Origin: Lampropedia aestuarii
GTDB lineage: Bacteria; Pseudomonadota; Gammaproteobacteria; Burkholderiales; Burkholderiaceae_C
Reading direction: 5' to 3'
Assembly: GCF_004803635.1 (NCBI RefSeq)
Contig: NZ_SSWX01000008.1
Location: forward strand, 1-64,000
DNA: 64,000 nucleotides
Part shown: piece by piece, positions 18,650 through 29,168 of the stretch
Layout of the letters: the number at the start of each line of letters is the position of its first letter
Numbering within the stretch: the first letter of the stretch is position 1
The notes under the pieces: model-generated
Database searches by the model: none
What the model saw: the letters and a program-made list of their open reading frames with translations, nothing else
What the model was told of the DNA's origin: nothing
Made by a program: the position numbers and the translations under genes

Positions 18650-21577
18650 ATGAGCACACAAGCCCCCGCCCAGCCAGGCCTAGAGAGTCTGGCCAAATCT
18701 TTTGAACCTGCTGCCATTGAAGCGCAATGGGGCCCTGAATGGGAGGCGCGTGGCTATGGCCGTGCTGGTTATCGTGGCACCGGAGTCCCTAACGCCGAAG
18801 CCGCGGCAGCGGGCAAGAACTTCTCGATCCAGCTGCCACCACCGAACGTAACCGGCACCTTGCACATGGGCCATGCGTTCAACCAGACGGTGATGGATGC
18901 GCTGACCCGCTACCACCGCATGCGTGGCTACAACACGGCCTGGATTCCAGGCACGGACCACGCCGGTATTGCCACGCAAATCGTGGTCGAGCGCCAGCTG
19001 CAGGCGCAGGGCATTAGCCGCCACGACATGGGCCCTACGCCTGAGGAAGCACGCAAGAATTTCGTGGCCAAAGTGTGGGAATGGAAAGAGCATTCGGGCA
19101 ACACAATTACCAACCAAATGCGCCGCATTGGCGCCACCGTTGACTGGAGCCGCGAGTACTTCACGATGGACGAGCCGCGCTCCAAAGCCGTGGTCGAAGT
19201 GTTTGTACAACTCTACCAACAGGGCCTGATTTACCGTGGCAAACGCCTGGTGAACTGGGACCCGGTGCTGCAATCGGCCGTGTCTGATCTGGAAGTAGAG
19301 AACGAAGAAAAAGACGGCAGCCTCTGGCATATCGCCTACCAGCTCGAAGACGGCAGCGGCCACTTGGTTGTTGCCACGACCCGTCCAGAAACCATGCTGG
19401 GCGACTCGGCCTTGATGGTGCATCCAGAAGACGAGCGCTACCAGCACCTGATTGGCAAACAAGCCATCTTGCCTTTGGTGGGCCGCGCCATTCCAGTGAT
19501 TGCCGATGAATACGTGGACCGTGAATTCGGCACCGGCGTGGTCAAAGTCACGCCTGCGCACGACTACAACGATTACGCCGTTGGCCAACGCCACCAGTTG
19601 CCCTTGATTGGTGTGCTGACGCTGGATGCCAAAATCAAAACGGCAGCCGCCTATCCCGACGATGCCAATATCGCCGCGATTCCTGCCGCCTACCAGGGCC
19701 TGGACCGTTTTGCCGCACGCAAAGCCATTGTGGCCGACCTGGAAGCCCAAGGTGCTTTGGTAGAAACCAAAAAGCACAAGCTGACGGTGCCGATCTGCGA
19801 TCGCACCGGCCAAGTGATTGAGCCGATGCTGACCGACCAATGGTTTGTCGCCATGAGCAAAGCCGATGCCAACGGCAGCAGCATCACGGACAAGGCCATT
19901 GCCGCCGTGCAATCGGGTCGCACCCAATTCGTGCCAGAAAACTGGATCAACACCTACAACCAGTGGATGAACAACATCCAAGACTGGACTATCTCGCGCC
20001 AGCTGTGGTGGGGCCACCAAATCCCGGCTTGGTACGATGAAGCAGGCAATGTGTACGTTGCCAAGAGCGAAGCCGAAGCACAAGCCCAAGCGCCAGGCCA
20101 AATACTGCGCCGCGATCCAGACGTGCTCGACACCTGGTTCTCCTCCGCGTTGGTACCACTGTCTACGACAGGCTGGCCAGGCAACGAAGCCAAAGACGAC
20201 CCACTGTCCGACTTCAATCTGTACCTGCCCTCGTCCGTGCTGGTCACAGGCTACGACATCATCTTCTTCTGGGTCGCCCGGATGATCATGATGACCGAGC
20301 AATTCGCCGGTGTGGAGCCGTTCAAGGACGTGTACATGCACGGCCTGGTGCGCGACTCACAGGGCAAGAAAATGTCCAAGTCAGAAGGCAATGTGCTGGA
20401 TCCAGTGGATTTGATCGACGGCATCGCGCTGGAGCCCTTGCTGGAGAAACGCACGACCGGCCTGCGCAAGCCTGAGACTGCACCGCAAGTCATCAAAAAC
20501 ACCAAAAAAGAATTCCCCGAAGGCATTCCAGCCTACGGCGCCGACGCGCTGCGCTTTACCTTTGCCGCGCTGGCTTCTTTGGGTCGCAATATCAACTTCG
20601 ACTCCAAGCGCTGCGAAGGCTATCGCAACTTCTGCAACAAGCTCTGGAACGCCAGCCGCTTTGTGCTGATGAACTGCGAAGGCTACGACTGCGGCGTAGG
20701 CACGGAAGCGGCCGAAATTGCCAAGGCACGCAGTAGCGCCGACCAATGGATCATCTCGATCTTGCAAAAAGTCGAAGCCGACGTGGCCCAAGGCTTTGCC
20801 GAATACCGCCTCGACAACGTGGCCAACGCCATGTATGAGTTCGTCTGGAACGAATTCTGCGACTGGTATTTGGAAATCGCCAAAACCCAGCTGCAAACCG
20901 GCAACGAAGCCCAGCAGCGCGCCACCCGCGCCACGCTGATCCGCGTGCTCGAAGCGATTTTGCGCTTGGCCCACCCGCTGATTCCGTTCGTCACGGAAGC
21001 GCTGTGGCAGGTGGTGGCCCCAGTCGCAGGTAAAACCGGCGACTCAGTAGCCATTGCCGTTTACCCAGAGAGCCAGGCCGAGAACATCAACGAAGCGGCC
21101 GAGGCCGAAGTCGCACACATCAAAGCCCTGGTCGATGCCTGCCGCAATTTGCGCGGCGAAATGGCCATCAGCCCAGCGCAACGCGTGCCCCTGTACGCCA
21201 CCGCCAGCGATGCCGCCACACTGGCACGCCTGGAAGCCGCAGCCCCAGCCCTCAAAGCCTTGGCCAAACTCAGCGAAGTGCAAGTCTTCGCCGACGAAGC
21301 CGCCTGGGCCCAAGCCGCTGCCGCTGCACCGGTGGCCGTGTTTGGCGATGCGCGTTTGTGCTTGTTTGTCGAAGTCGATGTGGCTGCTGAAAAAGCCCGT
21401 TTGGCCAAAGAAATCGCCAAATTGGAGGGCGAAGTCAAAAAAGCCCAGGCCAAGCTGGGCAACGAAGCCTTTGTGGCCAAAGCCCCGCCAGCCGTGATTG
21501 AGCAGGAAAAAGAGCGCGTGGCCAACTTTGGCACCACGCTGGCCCGCTTGCGCGATCAACTGGCGCGTTTGGGCTGA
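18650..21577 (+). CDS. valS: Valyl-tRNA synthetase
   Basis: The class I synthetase charges tRNA-Val and edits threonyl-tRNA. The 975-residue protein has [15 protein letters not shown] near residue 65 (the HIGH motif as HMGH), the editing domain, the KMSKSEGN motif near 575, the anticodon-binding region around the [11 protein letters not shown] stretch, and a C-terminal coiled-coil arm ([19 protein letters not shown]). Length agrees with the 950-residue E. coli enzyme. The ATG at 18650 is the first in frame. The next gene begins 15 bases after its stop. Confidence 0.98.
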   Translation: MSTQAPAQPGLESLAKSFEPAAIEAQWGPEWEARGYGRAGYRGTGVPNAEAAAAGKNFSIQLPPPNVTGTLHMGHAFNQTVMDALTRYHRMRGYNTAWIPGTDHAGIATQIVVERQLQAQGISRHDMGPTPEEARKNFVAKVWEWKEHSGNTITNQMRRIGATVDWSREYFTMDEPRSKAVVEVFVQLYQQGLIYRGKRLVNWDPVLQSAVSDLEVENEEKDGSLWHIAYQLEDGSGHLVVATTRPETMLGDSALMVHPEDERYQHLIGKQAILPLVGRAIPVIADEYVDREFGTGVVKVTPAHDYNDYAVGQRHQLPLIGVLTLDAKIKTAAAYPDDANIAAIPAAYQGLDRFAARKAIVADLEAQGALVETKKHKLTVPICDRTGQVIEPMLTDQWFVAMSKADANGSSITDKAIAAVQSGRTQFVPENWINTYNQWMNNIQDWTISRQLWWGHQIPAWYDEAGNVYVAKSEAEAQAQAPGQILRRDPDVLDTWFSSALVPLSTTGWPGNEAKDDPLSDFNLYLPSSVLVTGYDIIFFWVARMIMMTEQFAGVEPFKDVYMHGLVRDSQGKKMSKSEGNVLDPVDLIDGIALEPLLEKRTTGLRKPETAPQVIKNTKKEFPEGIPAYGADALRFTFAALASLGRNINFDSKRCEGYRNFCNKLWNASRFVLMNCEGYDCGVGTEAAEIAKARSSADQWIISILQKVEADVAQGFAEYRLDNVANAMYEFVWNEFCDWYLEIAKTQLQTGNEAQQRATRATLIRVLEAILRLAHPLIPFVTEALWQVVAPVAGKTGDSVAIAVYPESQAENINEAAEAEVAHIKALVDACRNLRGEMAISPAQRVPLYATASDAATLARLEAAAPALKALAKLSEVQVFADEAAWAQAAAAAPVAVFGDARLCLFVEVDVAAEKARLAKEIAKLEGEVKKAQAKLGNEAFVAKAPPAVIEQEKERVANFGTTLARLRDQLARLG

Positions 21578-21592
21578 TCCACGCGCTGCGCC

Positions 21593-22282
21593 ATGAACAC
21601 TGCCCACCCAGCGCAGCGCCAACAAGGCCGCCTAGACCAATGGAATGACGACAAAGGCTTTGGCTTTGTGATTCCGGAGGGCGGCGGCCCCAAGGCCTTT
21701 GTGCATATCAAAGCGTTTGCCAACCGCCCGCGCCGCCCTGTGGCGGGCGACCGCCTGTCTTACCTGCTAGAGCGCGACGCACAAGGGCGCTGGCAAGCCA
21801 CGCAAGCGCTGCTGATGGGAGAGCCCACCACGGCGCAAGGCCGCCAAGCCAAGCAACCAGCCGCACGCCATCAAAAGCATGGCGCTTTGCCGGTGTGGGG
21901 CTGGCCACTGGGCTTGGCAGTAGCGGCCTTGCTGCTAGGCCTGGGCCTGGCCGCATTTGGCGTACTGCCCCATCTACTGGGTCTGTGGCTGCTGGTGGTC
22001 AACGTAATCACTTTTGGCGTCTACGCGGTCGACAAATCAGCCGCGCAACAAGGTGCTTGGCGCACCAAAGAAACCACGCTGCATATTTTGTCTTTGCTGG
22101 GCGGCTGGCCGGCGGCCTTGCTCGCGCAGCGCCACTTGCGCCACAAGTCCAGCAAGCAAAGCTTTCAAGCGGTGTTCTGGCTCACCGTCGTGGGCAATGT
22201 GCTGCTGATGGGTTTGCTCAGTGGCGCAGAGGGGCAAGCACTGTTCCAGTCGATGTTCCTGCCCTTGCTACGCAATCTCTAA
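21593..22282 (+). CDS. Cold-shock-like domain fused to DUF1294 membrane domain
   Basis: The 229-residue protein has an N-terminal cold-shock/OB-like part (LDQWNDDKGFGFVIPEGGGPKAF, residues 14-36 by span, with the RNP1-like KGFGFV). A linker leads to a DUF1294 part of three to four helices (LLVVNVITFGVYAVDKSAA, ILSLLGGWPAALLAQ and HKSSKQSFQAVFWL). This two-domain form is common in proteobacteria, and the role of the membrane part is unknown. The gene closely follows valS. Its stop codon TAA lies at the beginning of a repeat half-element. Confidence 0.88.
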   Translation: MNTAHPAQRQQGRLDQWNDDKGFGFVIPEGGGPKAFVHIKAFANRPRRPVAGDRLSYLLERDAQGRWQATQALLMGEPTTAQGRQAKQPAARHQKHGALPVWGWPLGLAVAALLLGLGLAAFGVLPHLLGLWLLVVNVITFGVYAVDKSAAQQGAWRTKETTLHILSLLGGWPAALLAQRHLRHKSSKQSFQAVFWLTVVGNVLLMGLLSGAEGQALFQSMFLPLLRNL

Positions 22283-22300
22283 GAACGTGTTTACGATCTA
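22280..22300. repeat. Half copy of the palindromic repeat (copy 3)
   Basis: TAAGAACGTGTTTACGATCT is identical in its first 20 bases to the start of copy 4 at 22809. Only one arm is present; the second arm has been lost. The TAA is the stop codon of the DUF1294 gene. Confidence 0.75.
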
Positions 22301-22316
22301 ACTGCGAATCCTGCTG

Positions 22317-22811
22317 ATGACCCCCACCACTGAGGCCAGCGCCGCGCCCGGCATGGCCCCCGAAACCCAGCCCAGAGGGCTGATTCTGGACACCAATATC
22401 GTGCTCGACTATTTGCTGTTTGGCGACCCTTCTGCCCAGCAATTGCAAGCACAGGTCAACACGGCCTTGGCCGATAGCGCGCAATGGCGCTGGATTGCCA
22501 CGCAACGCATGCGCGATGAACTCGCCCGTGTGCTGCTCTACCCGCATTTGCAAGCGAGTCTGGCGTTTTACCAGCGCACGGCCGAGGCCATTCTGGCGCA
22601 GTTTGACCTGCGCACGCACTTGGTCGATACCGCCGCCGCTTGTACGATTTTGTGCCGGGACAAAGACGACCAGCCTTTTATTGATCTGGCTGTCGCCCAG
22701 CAAGCGGTGCTGCTGTCCAAGGACAAACAAGTGCTCAAACTCAAAAAACGCATGGCGCGTGTGGGCGCCTGGGCAGACACCCGCGTGCCAGAGACTGCGG
22801 CCAGCGTCTAA
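22317..22811 (+). CDS. PIN-domain ribonuclease-like protein
   Basis: The 164-residue protein has the PIN acidic pattern: Asp in ILDTNIVLDYLL near residue 25, Asp residues in DKDDQPFIDLAVA near 120, and a following LSKDKQVLKLKKRM. These acids bind Mg2+ or Mn2+ in PIN ribonucleases. It matches the group annotated as putative PIN toxin, yet no antitoxin frame is found on either side: the gene lies 34 bases after a DUF1294 gene and ends in a repeat. It may be a housekeeping-like solo PIN protein common in Burkholderiales. RNA target is unknown. Confidence 0.85.
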   Translation: MTPTTEASAAPGMAPETQPRGLILDTNIVLDYLLFGDPSAQQLQAQVNTALADSAQWRWIATQRMRDELARVLLYPHLQASLAFYQRTAEAILAQFDLRTHLVDTAAACTILCRDKDDQPFIDLAVAQQAVLLSKDKQVLKLKKRMARVGAWADTRVPETAASV

Positions 22812-22863
22812 GAACGTGTTTACGATCTCGGCGCAGCCGCGTGGAGATCATGAACAGGTTTTA
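22809..22863. repeat. Palindromic intergenic repeat, short form (copy 4)
   Basis: The left arm TAAGAACGTGTTTACGATCTC and the right arm GAGATCATGAACAGGTTTTAA are imperfect inverse complements around a GC-rich centre (GGCGCAGCCGCGTG). This 55-base copy defines the short form. The TAA at its left end is the stop of the PIN gene, and the right end faces the 3' end of the convergent phosphatase gene. Confidence 0.8.
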
Positions 22864-22883
22864 AGCCACACAGGATTCTTGAC

Positions 22884-23579
22884 TCAGGTCATCGTCACCA
22901 AATCACGCTCGGCCAAGGCCGCCAGATGCGGGATGCCGTTAAAACTGTGCAAGTTGATACGCTTGGGAGTAATGCCCAACTCCGTCACCGCCGTATTGCG
23001 GATTCGCATATTCAGGCCGATCATCTGCTCGGCAGGTGCACCCATCACCGCGGCCACCGCAGTGGCAATCGGCCCACCACTAGAGACCAGCAAAACATTC
23101 TGGCCCTGGTGCTGGGCCTGAATGTCCTGCAAAACCTGCATCACGCCGCCTTGAAACTCAGGCCAAGCCGGCATGCCAACCGGGCTGATGCTGCCGTCCA
23201 TCCATTGCGCCATCGCCGTGCACAAAGTGCGAAAGTGCAGGCGAATCGTCTCTGGCGTATCGGCCTTGGGCAAAGTCACCTGCAAAGCGCCCAGCAACGC
23301 ATCGGGGTCGTACTCGTTGAGCAAACGGCTTTGCGTATGCGGCAGGGCCGCGCCGGTAGCGGCGACTACCCCCAAGCTGCCAAGGCCCTTGAGCAAGCCT
23401 GACAAGGTCTGTTGGTGGCGTTTGAGCGTGCCGCTGTAGACCGCGTCAAACACCAGCCCCTGCTCGCGCCAATAAGACCCAAGCTGCTCGGCCTGTACAA
23501 AGCCTTTGTCGCTGAGTTGGTCGTAATCGGCAGCACCAAACGATGCCTGACCATGCCGCACTAAATAAATGGTTCCCAT
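22884..23579 (-). CDS. Histidine phosphatase (phosphoglycerate mutase-like) family protein
   Basis: The start at 23579 gives MGTIYLVRHGQASFG, in which RHGQ carries the catalytic phosphohistidine. A second histidine-region, LLVSSGGPIATAV, replaces the usual VSHGG, so the normal second histidine appears to be a serine. The 231-residue length and the DAVYSGTLKRHQQT segment fit the branch that includes SixA/CobC-like phosphatases. The frame extends upstream to 23675 but that part lacks conservation. Substrate is unknown. Lack of the second catalytic His could reduce activity or reflect a subfamily variant. Confidence 0.82.
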   Translation of the reverse strand: MGTIYLVRHGQASFGAADYDQLSDKGFVQAEQLGSYWREQGLVFDAVYSGTLKRHQQTLSGLLKGLGSLGVVAATGAALPHTQSRLLNEYDPDALLGALQVTLPKADTPETIRLHFRTLCTAMAQWMDGSISPVGMPAWPEFQGGVMQVLQDIQAQHQGQNVLLVSSGGPIATAVAAVMGAPAEQMIGLNMRIRNTAVTELGITPKRINLHSFNGIPHLAALAERDLVTMT

Positions 23580-23886
23580 ACAGCGATTGTGCAGAGCCGC
23601 CGCCGCGCACGATGTCTCCCGCACGACTGTGTCGCGCCCAGATGACAGGCCACCGCAAGCCCAAGCGCACCTCAAAGCCTGCTCTCAGGTTTACCCTAGG
23701 CCTGGGCTTGCAGACATGATCTGCCCAATGCAACCAAAAACACATAAAACATTAAAAAACAAGATGTTGCAAACTTGGCCAGACACAAACACGCTCAGGC
23801 TGATGCGCCACATCAAAAAATATGATTGGGCCAAAGCAAGGGCGCTGGGTATTGTGACAAAACTATTACAGTACTAGGAGACTCTC
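23580..23886. other. Divergent control region of the phosphatase and ABC importer genes
   Basis: About 300 bases between the phosphatase gene (minus) and the binding-protein gene (plus). The part from 23735 is AT-rich (ACACATAAAACATTAAAAAA) and probably carries promoters. No palindrome that could be tied to the LysR regulator downstream was clearly identified. AGGAG (23876-23880) is the ribosome binding site of the next gene. Confidence 0.45.
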
Positions 23887-25251
23887 ATGTTGAGCACAAT
23901 GGCATCGCCACGCCGTCCTTCGATTCGCACAGCACTGACTCGCAGTGCACAAGCGGCCCTGCTGGTCGCCAGCGCCTGGAGCCTGGCCGCACAAGCGGGC
24001 ACGGTTACCGTGATCACCTCCTTCCCCAAAGAATTGACCGGGGCCTACAAAACCGCATTTGAAAAGGCCAACCCTGGCATCAAGCTGGAGATTCTGAACA
24101 AGAACACGGTCGCTGGCATCGCCTATGTGCGCGAATCCTCCGAAGGCAAGCGCCCTGAAGTGTTCTGGGCCAGCGCCCCGGATGCATTTGAGGTCTTGGC
24201 GCAAAACGAATTGCTGGAGCCGATCAACGACATTGCCAACCCGGCTGTGCCTGCCACGATTGGCGCATTCCCGGTCAACAATCCCGAGGGCCTGTTCCTG
24301 GGCCAGGCCTTGGCTGGTTACGGCATCATGTACAACACCCGTGTGCTCAAGGCCAAAAGGCTCGAAGCGCCTACCACCTGGGCCGATTTGCTCAAGCCTG
24401 AATGGTTTGGCAATGTGGGCCTGACCTCGCCATCGCGCTCAGGCACGACCCATTTGACCGTCGAGACCATTTTGCAGGGCGAAGGCTGGGACAAGGGCTG
24501 GAACACGATGCTGCGCATGAGTGGCAATGCCGCAGCCATGACCGACCGCTCGTTTGGTGTGCCCGATGGCGTCAACAACGGCCAGTTTGGCGCCGGCCCG
24601 GTGATCGACTTCTTTGGCTTGTCGAGCAAATACTCGAAATTCCCGGTGGAATTTGTCTACCCGGAAGAGACCTCGATTGTGCCGGCCAATATCGCGCTGA
24701 TCAAAGGCGCCAGCAATACCGAAGAAGGCAAGAAGTTCATCGAGTACTCGCTGTCCAAAGAAGGCCAGGAGCTCTTGTTCAAGAACGACATCTCGCGCCT
24801 GCCCGTGCTGCCCTATGACCAGCTCAGCGGCGTGCCAGAAGGCTACCCAAACCCCCAGGAAATTGCTGCACGCAGCAAAGTGGCGTTTGATGTCGATGTC
24901 TCGAAAAACCGCTATTTCATCGTGCAGTCGCTGTTCGACCAAACCATCACCTTCCGCCTAGACGATTTGCGCGCAGCGACCAAGGCCATTTTTGAAGCCG
25001 AGGCCAAGTTGGCCAAAAACCCGAACGCCAAAGGCCAGGCACTGCTGGACGAAGCCAAGCAACTGGCCTGGTCGCCTGTGCTGACGGCTGAGCAAGCGGC
25101 GTCGGCCGAATTGCAAGCGCTGTTTGCCGCTGACAAAACCGACTCGGCCGTGAACCAGCAGCTCTCCAAACTGCAGGGCGAATGGAATAGCCAGGCCAAA
25201 GCCAACTACGAAAAAGCCGTGGCACTGGCCAAACAGGCTGGCTCGCAGTAA
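23887..25251 (+). CDS. ABC importer periplasmic binding protein (family 1/6, unusually long)
   Basis: The 454-residue protein begins with a signal peptide (cleavage likely after AQA near residue 37) and then VTVITSFPKELTGAYKTAFE, the start of the Fe3+/2-aminoethylphosphonate/thiamine-like binding-protein group. Usual length is about 340 residues; a helical C-terminal extension of about 100 residues, rich in Ala, Glu and Lys, follows the conserved lobe. The Tyr-Tyr pair of iron-binding FbpA is not seen, so iron is not supported. AGGAG lies six bases before the ATG. It heads an operon with a double permease and an ATPase. Confidence 0.87.
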   Translation: MLSTMASPRRPSIRTALTRSAQAALLVASAWSLAAQAGTVTVITSFPKELTGAYKTAFEKANPGIKLEILNKNTVAGIAYVRESSEGKRPEVFWASAPDAFEVLAQNELLEPINDIANPAVPATIGAFPVNNPEGLFLGQALAGYGIMYNTRVLKAKRLEAPTTWADLLKPEWFGNVGLTSPSRSGTTHLTVETILQGEGWDKGWNTMLRMSGNAAAMTDRSFGVPDGVNNGQFGAGPVIDFFGLSSKYSKFPVEFVYPEETSIVPANIALIKGASNTEEGKKFIEYSLSKEGQELLFKNDISRLPVLPYDQLSGVPEGYPNPQEIAARSKVAFDVDVSKNRYFIVQSLFDQTITFRLDDLRAATKAIFEAEAKLAKNPNAKGQALLDEAKQLAWSPVLTAEQAASAELQALFAADKTDSAVNQQLSKLQGEWNSQAKANYEKAVALAKQAGSQ

Positions 25252-25267
25252 TCACGCAGCCACACCA

Positions 25268-25302
25268 CCCGGCCAGCCAACCGAAGCGGTTCGCAGGCCG
25301 GG
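25268..25302 (+). terminator. Intercistronic hairpin between binding protein and permease genes
   Basis: CCCGGCC (25268-25274) pairs with GGCCGGG (25296-25302), and an inner AACCG/CGGTT stem adds to it. No T run follows. Hairpins at this position in ABC import operons often stabilise the binding-protein message or weaken read-through, giving more binding protein than permease. Confidence 0.55.
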
Positions 25303-25410
25303 TCTTTGGGCCTTGGCTCGCGCAGCGCGCACAGGCCCGTTTCTTCACCGCCTTCACCCGCCCCACGATTGCACGATGGTTAAGGCGGCGGGCGAACTTG
25401 GTCATTTGAC

Positions 25411-27114
25411 ATGCTTTCCTCAATCTCACGCTCATTCCCCAAAGGGCTGGCGCTGGTGGCCTTGCTGGTACTGGCCTTCCTGACCCTGTTTCTGGTGATT
25501 CCGGTCGGCACGGTGTTCTACACCGCCTTCGTCAATACCGACGGCTCGCCGACGCTGGGTCACTTTGGTGCTTTCTTGCAGCAGCCCTTGCTCAAAGAAG
25601 CCTTTTTCAACAGCTTGTACGTGGCGCTGATGGCGACTGTGATGTCGTCGCTGATTGCCGTGCCACTGGCCTATTTCACCGTGCGTTTTCGCTTCAAGGG
25701 CGCGCTGATGATCCAGACCCTGGGCATCTTGCCGCTGATCATGCCGCCCTTTGTGGGCGCCGTGGCCTTGCAGCTGATTTTTGGCCGCGCTGGCAGCGTC
25801 AACCTGCTGCTCGACGAATACCTGGGCTTCACCATTCCAGTGATGGAGGGGCTCAACGGCATTATCTTTGTCGAATCCCTGCACTACTTCCCGTTCATTT
25901 TGATGAACCTGACCATGGCGCTGCGCAACATCGACGGTGCCATGGAAGAGGCCGCACTGAACCTGGGCGCCAAAGGCTGGCGCTTGTTCTGGCGGGTGAT
26001 TTTTCCGCTGAGTCTGCCCGGCTATATCGCTGGCGCCTCGCTGGTGTTCGTCAAGGTGTTTGATGACCTGGGCACACCGCTGGTGATGGGCGTGACGAAT
26101 ATGCTGGCGCCGCAAGCCTATTTGCGTATTACCCAAGTGGGTCTGGACGACCCACTGGGCTATGTGATCAGCGTGATCATGATTGCGTTCTCGATTCTGG
26201 CGCTGTGGCTGTCGGCCCGCGTAATGAAAGGACGCGACTACTCGACGCTGCAAAAAGGCGGCGGCTCGATCCAGCAGCGCGCGCTGAGCAAATGGCAAAG
26301 CATTGGTGCTTACATCTGGATTGGTTTGGTGCTGCTCTTGGTGCTGTCACCGCATATTGGTGTGCTGCTGCTGTCCTTTGCCACCGTGTGGAGCTACGCG
26401 CCACTGCCTGATGCCTACACACTGGCGCATTACGCAGCGGTGTTTGAAGAGTCCAAAGGCATGATTGGCAATACCTTGCTGTACTGCGGTTTGGCAGCGG
26501 GTCTGGATGTGATCTTGGGCACGGCGATTGCCTACATCATGCTGCGCTCGTCGCTGCGTGCGCGCCAATGGCTGGACTGGATTGCCTCTGCCGCGCTGGC
26601 CGTGCCGGGCATCGTGCTGGCCATTGGCTATATGCGCACCTTCCGCGACGTGAACATTCCCTTCACCGACATCGGCATCACCAGCACCTGGCTGCTGATC
26701 ATGATTGCCTACGCGGTGCGGCGGCTGCCCTATGCGCTGCGCTCATGCGTGGCAGCGCTGCAGCAGGTGCATATCTCGCTGGAAGAGGCCGCAGCCTCGG
26801 TCGGTGCAAACCGCATCCGCACCATCCAGCGCGTCGTGATCCCGCTGATGGCAGGCGGCATTCTGGCAGGCTTTGTCACCAGCTTCATCACCGCCGCTGT
26901 CGAGCTGTCAGCCACCATCATGCTGGTCACACGCGACAGCGACGCGCCCATGAGTTACGGCATTTATCTGTATATGCAAAGCGCCTCCGGGCGTGGCCCA
27001 GGCGCAGCCCTGGGGGTCCTGGCCGTGATCGCTGTGGCGATCGGCACCTATGTATCGCATGTGATTGTGGAGCGCACATCGTCACGTTTTCGTCCTGTGC
27101 GCAGTGAGGAATAA
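25411..27114 (+). CDS. ABC importer permease, fused double domain (FbpB-like)
   Basis: The 567-residue protein has about 12 membrane helices in two homologous halves. Each half carries the EAA loop that contacts the ATPase: EEAALNLGAKGWRLFWRVIF near residue 175 and EEAAASVGANRIRTIQRVVI near 455. This fused architecture is typical of the FbpB/ThiP/AfuB type importers, so the gene supplies the whole membrane channel. The ATG at 25411 begins the first cytoplasmic segment. The ATPase gene starts five bases after the stop. The substrate follows that of the binding protein, which is unknown. Confidence 0.93.
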   Translation: MLSSISRSFPKGLALVALLVLAFLTLFLVIPVGTVFYTAFVNTDGSPTLGHFGAFLQQPLLKEAFFNSLYVALMATVMSSLIAVPLAYFTVRFRFKGALMIQTLGILPLIMPPFVGAVALQLIFGRAGSVNLLLDEYLGFTIPVMEGLNGIIFVESLHYFPFILMNLTMALRNIDGAMEEAALNLGAKGWRLFWRVIFPLSLPGYIAGASLVFVKVFDDLGTPLVMGVTNMLAPQAYLRITQVGLDDPLGYVISVIMIAFSILALWLSARVMKGRDYSTLQKGGGSIQQRALSKWQSIGAYIWIGLVLLLVLSPHIGVLLLSFATVWSYAPLPDAYTLAHYAAVFEESKGMIGNTLLYCGLAAGLDVILGTAIAYIMLRSSLRARQWLDWIASAALAVPGIVLAIGYMRTFRDVNIPFTDIGITSTWLLIMIAYAVRRLPYALRSCVAALQQVHISLEEAAASVGANRIRTIQRVVIPLMAGGILAGFVTSFITAAVELSATIMLVTRDSDAPMSYGIYLYMQSASGRGPGAALGVLAVIAVAIGTYVSHVIVERTSSRFRPVRSEE

Positions 27115-27119
27115 AAACC

Positions 27120-28205
<1,086 letters not shown>

Positions 28206-28266
28206 GATGGTGCTGCACCCGTTCAGCCGCGCGCTTGTGAGCGCTGCATGGCGATAATCGGCGCTT

Positions 28267-29154
28267 ATGGAGATCTACCAGATTCGTGCCTTTGTCACGG
28301 TGGCCCGCTTGGGCCACCTCACGCGTGCGGCCGAAGCCCTGCATTTGACCCAACCGGCGGTGACCGCACAAATCAAGGCGCTGGAGCAAAGCCTGGGCGT
28401 GAGCCTGTTCCAGCGCAGCGGCGGAAAACTGAGTTTGGACAAAGCCGGTGAATCGCTGCTGCCGACAGCCGAGGCGCTGCTGAAGCTGGGCTCTGAACTC
28501 AAAGCCCAGGCCACCCAATTGCATGGCCAGTTGCAAGGGCAGTTTGAGCTGGGCATTCCCAGCGAACGCATGGATTTTTTGCGCTTGGGACCCTTTACCC
28601 AGGCCATCACCAATAGCCTGCCACTGGTGCATTTGCACACCCGCGTGCTGCCAGCCGAGCAGCTGAGCGAATACGTCAGCACCGGGCGCTTGACTGCCGC
28701 ATTTGCCATTGCCGCCCACCCACCACGCGATGTGCAATGGCTGCCACTGCGCAGCGTGGTCTACCGCATTGCCGTGCCCAATGGCCTGCATGAGCAATTG
28801 CAAGCAGCCAACTGGCGCGAGCTGGCAGCCCTGCCCTGGCTCGATGGGCCATCTGGCAGCCACAGCCATTGGCTGCTGCGCGACATGTTTGAAAAACGCG
28901 GCCAGTCGCCGCGCATCGTGATGCAAATCGACGACCTGGCCAATATCGACAGCCTGGTGATGGCCAAAACCGGCTGCGCCTTGCTACGCGAAGAGGTGGC
29001 GCTCGAAGGCTTTAAGCGCCAGGCCTTTAGCCTGTGGGGCAATGTGCGCGTCAATGCGACGCTGGGGTTTGCCTACCCGTCGGAGACCGAGGCGCAGCCG
29101 CTGTTGATTGCGGTGATTTCACTGCTCAAACAGCTGTGGAAAATCGATGACTGA
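28267..29154 (+). CDS. LysR-family transcriptional regulator
   Basis: The 295-residue protein has the N-terminal winged helix (IYQIRAFVTVARLGHLTRAAEALHLTQPAVTAQI, residues 3-37 by span) with the LysR signature, then a periplasmic-binding-like effector domain from about residue 90. It follows the ABC importer genes on the same strand and may respond to the imported compound. LysR proteins usually bind upstream of a divergent gene, whereas this one is co-oriented and downstream, so direct control of the importer is inferred only. Confidence 0.92.
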   Translation: MEIYQIRAFVTVARLGHLTRAAEALHLTQPAVTAQIKALEQSLGVSLFQRSGGKLSLDKAGESLLPTAEALLKLGSELKAQATQLHGQLQGQFELGIPSERMDFLRLGPFTQAITNSLPLVHLHTRVLPAEQLSEYVSTGRLTAAFAIAAHPPRDVQWLPLRSVVYRIAVPNGLHEQLQAANWRELAALPWLDGPSGSHSHWLLRDMFEKRGQSPRIVMQIDDLANIDSLVMAKTGCALLREEVALEGFKRQAFSLWGNVRVNATLGFAYPSETEAQPLLIAVISLLKQLWKIDD

Positions 29155-29168
29155 GCAGCAGGCTGGAT

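Noticed and set aside
22317-22811. Toxin-antitoxin pair
   Set aside because: The PIN protein has no antitoxin frame next to it on either side, so a functional module is not supported.
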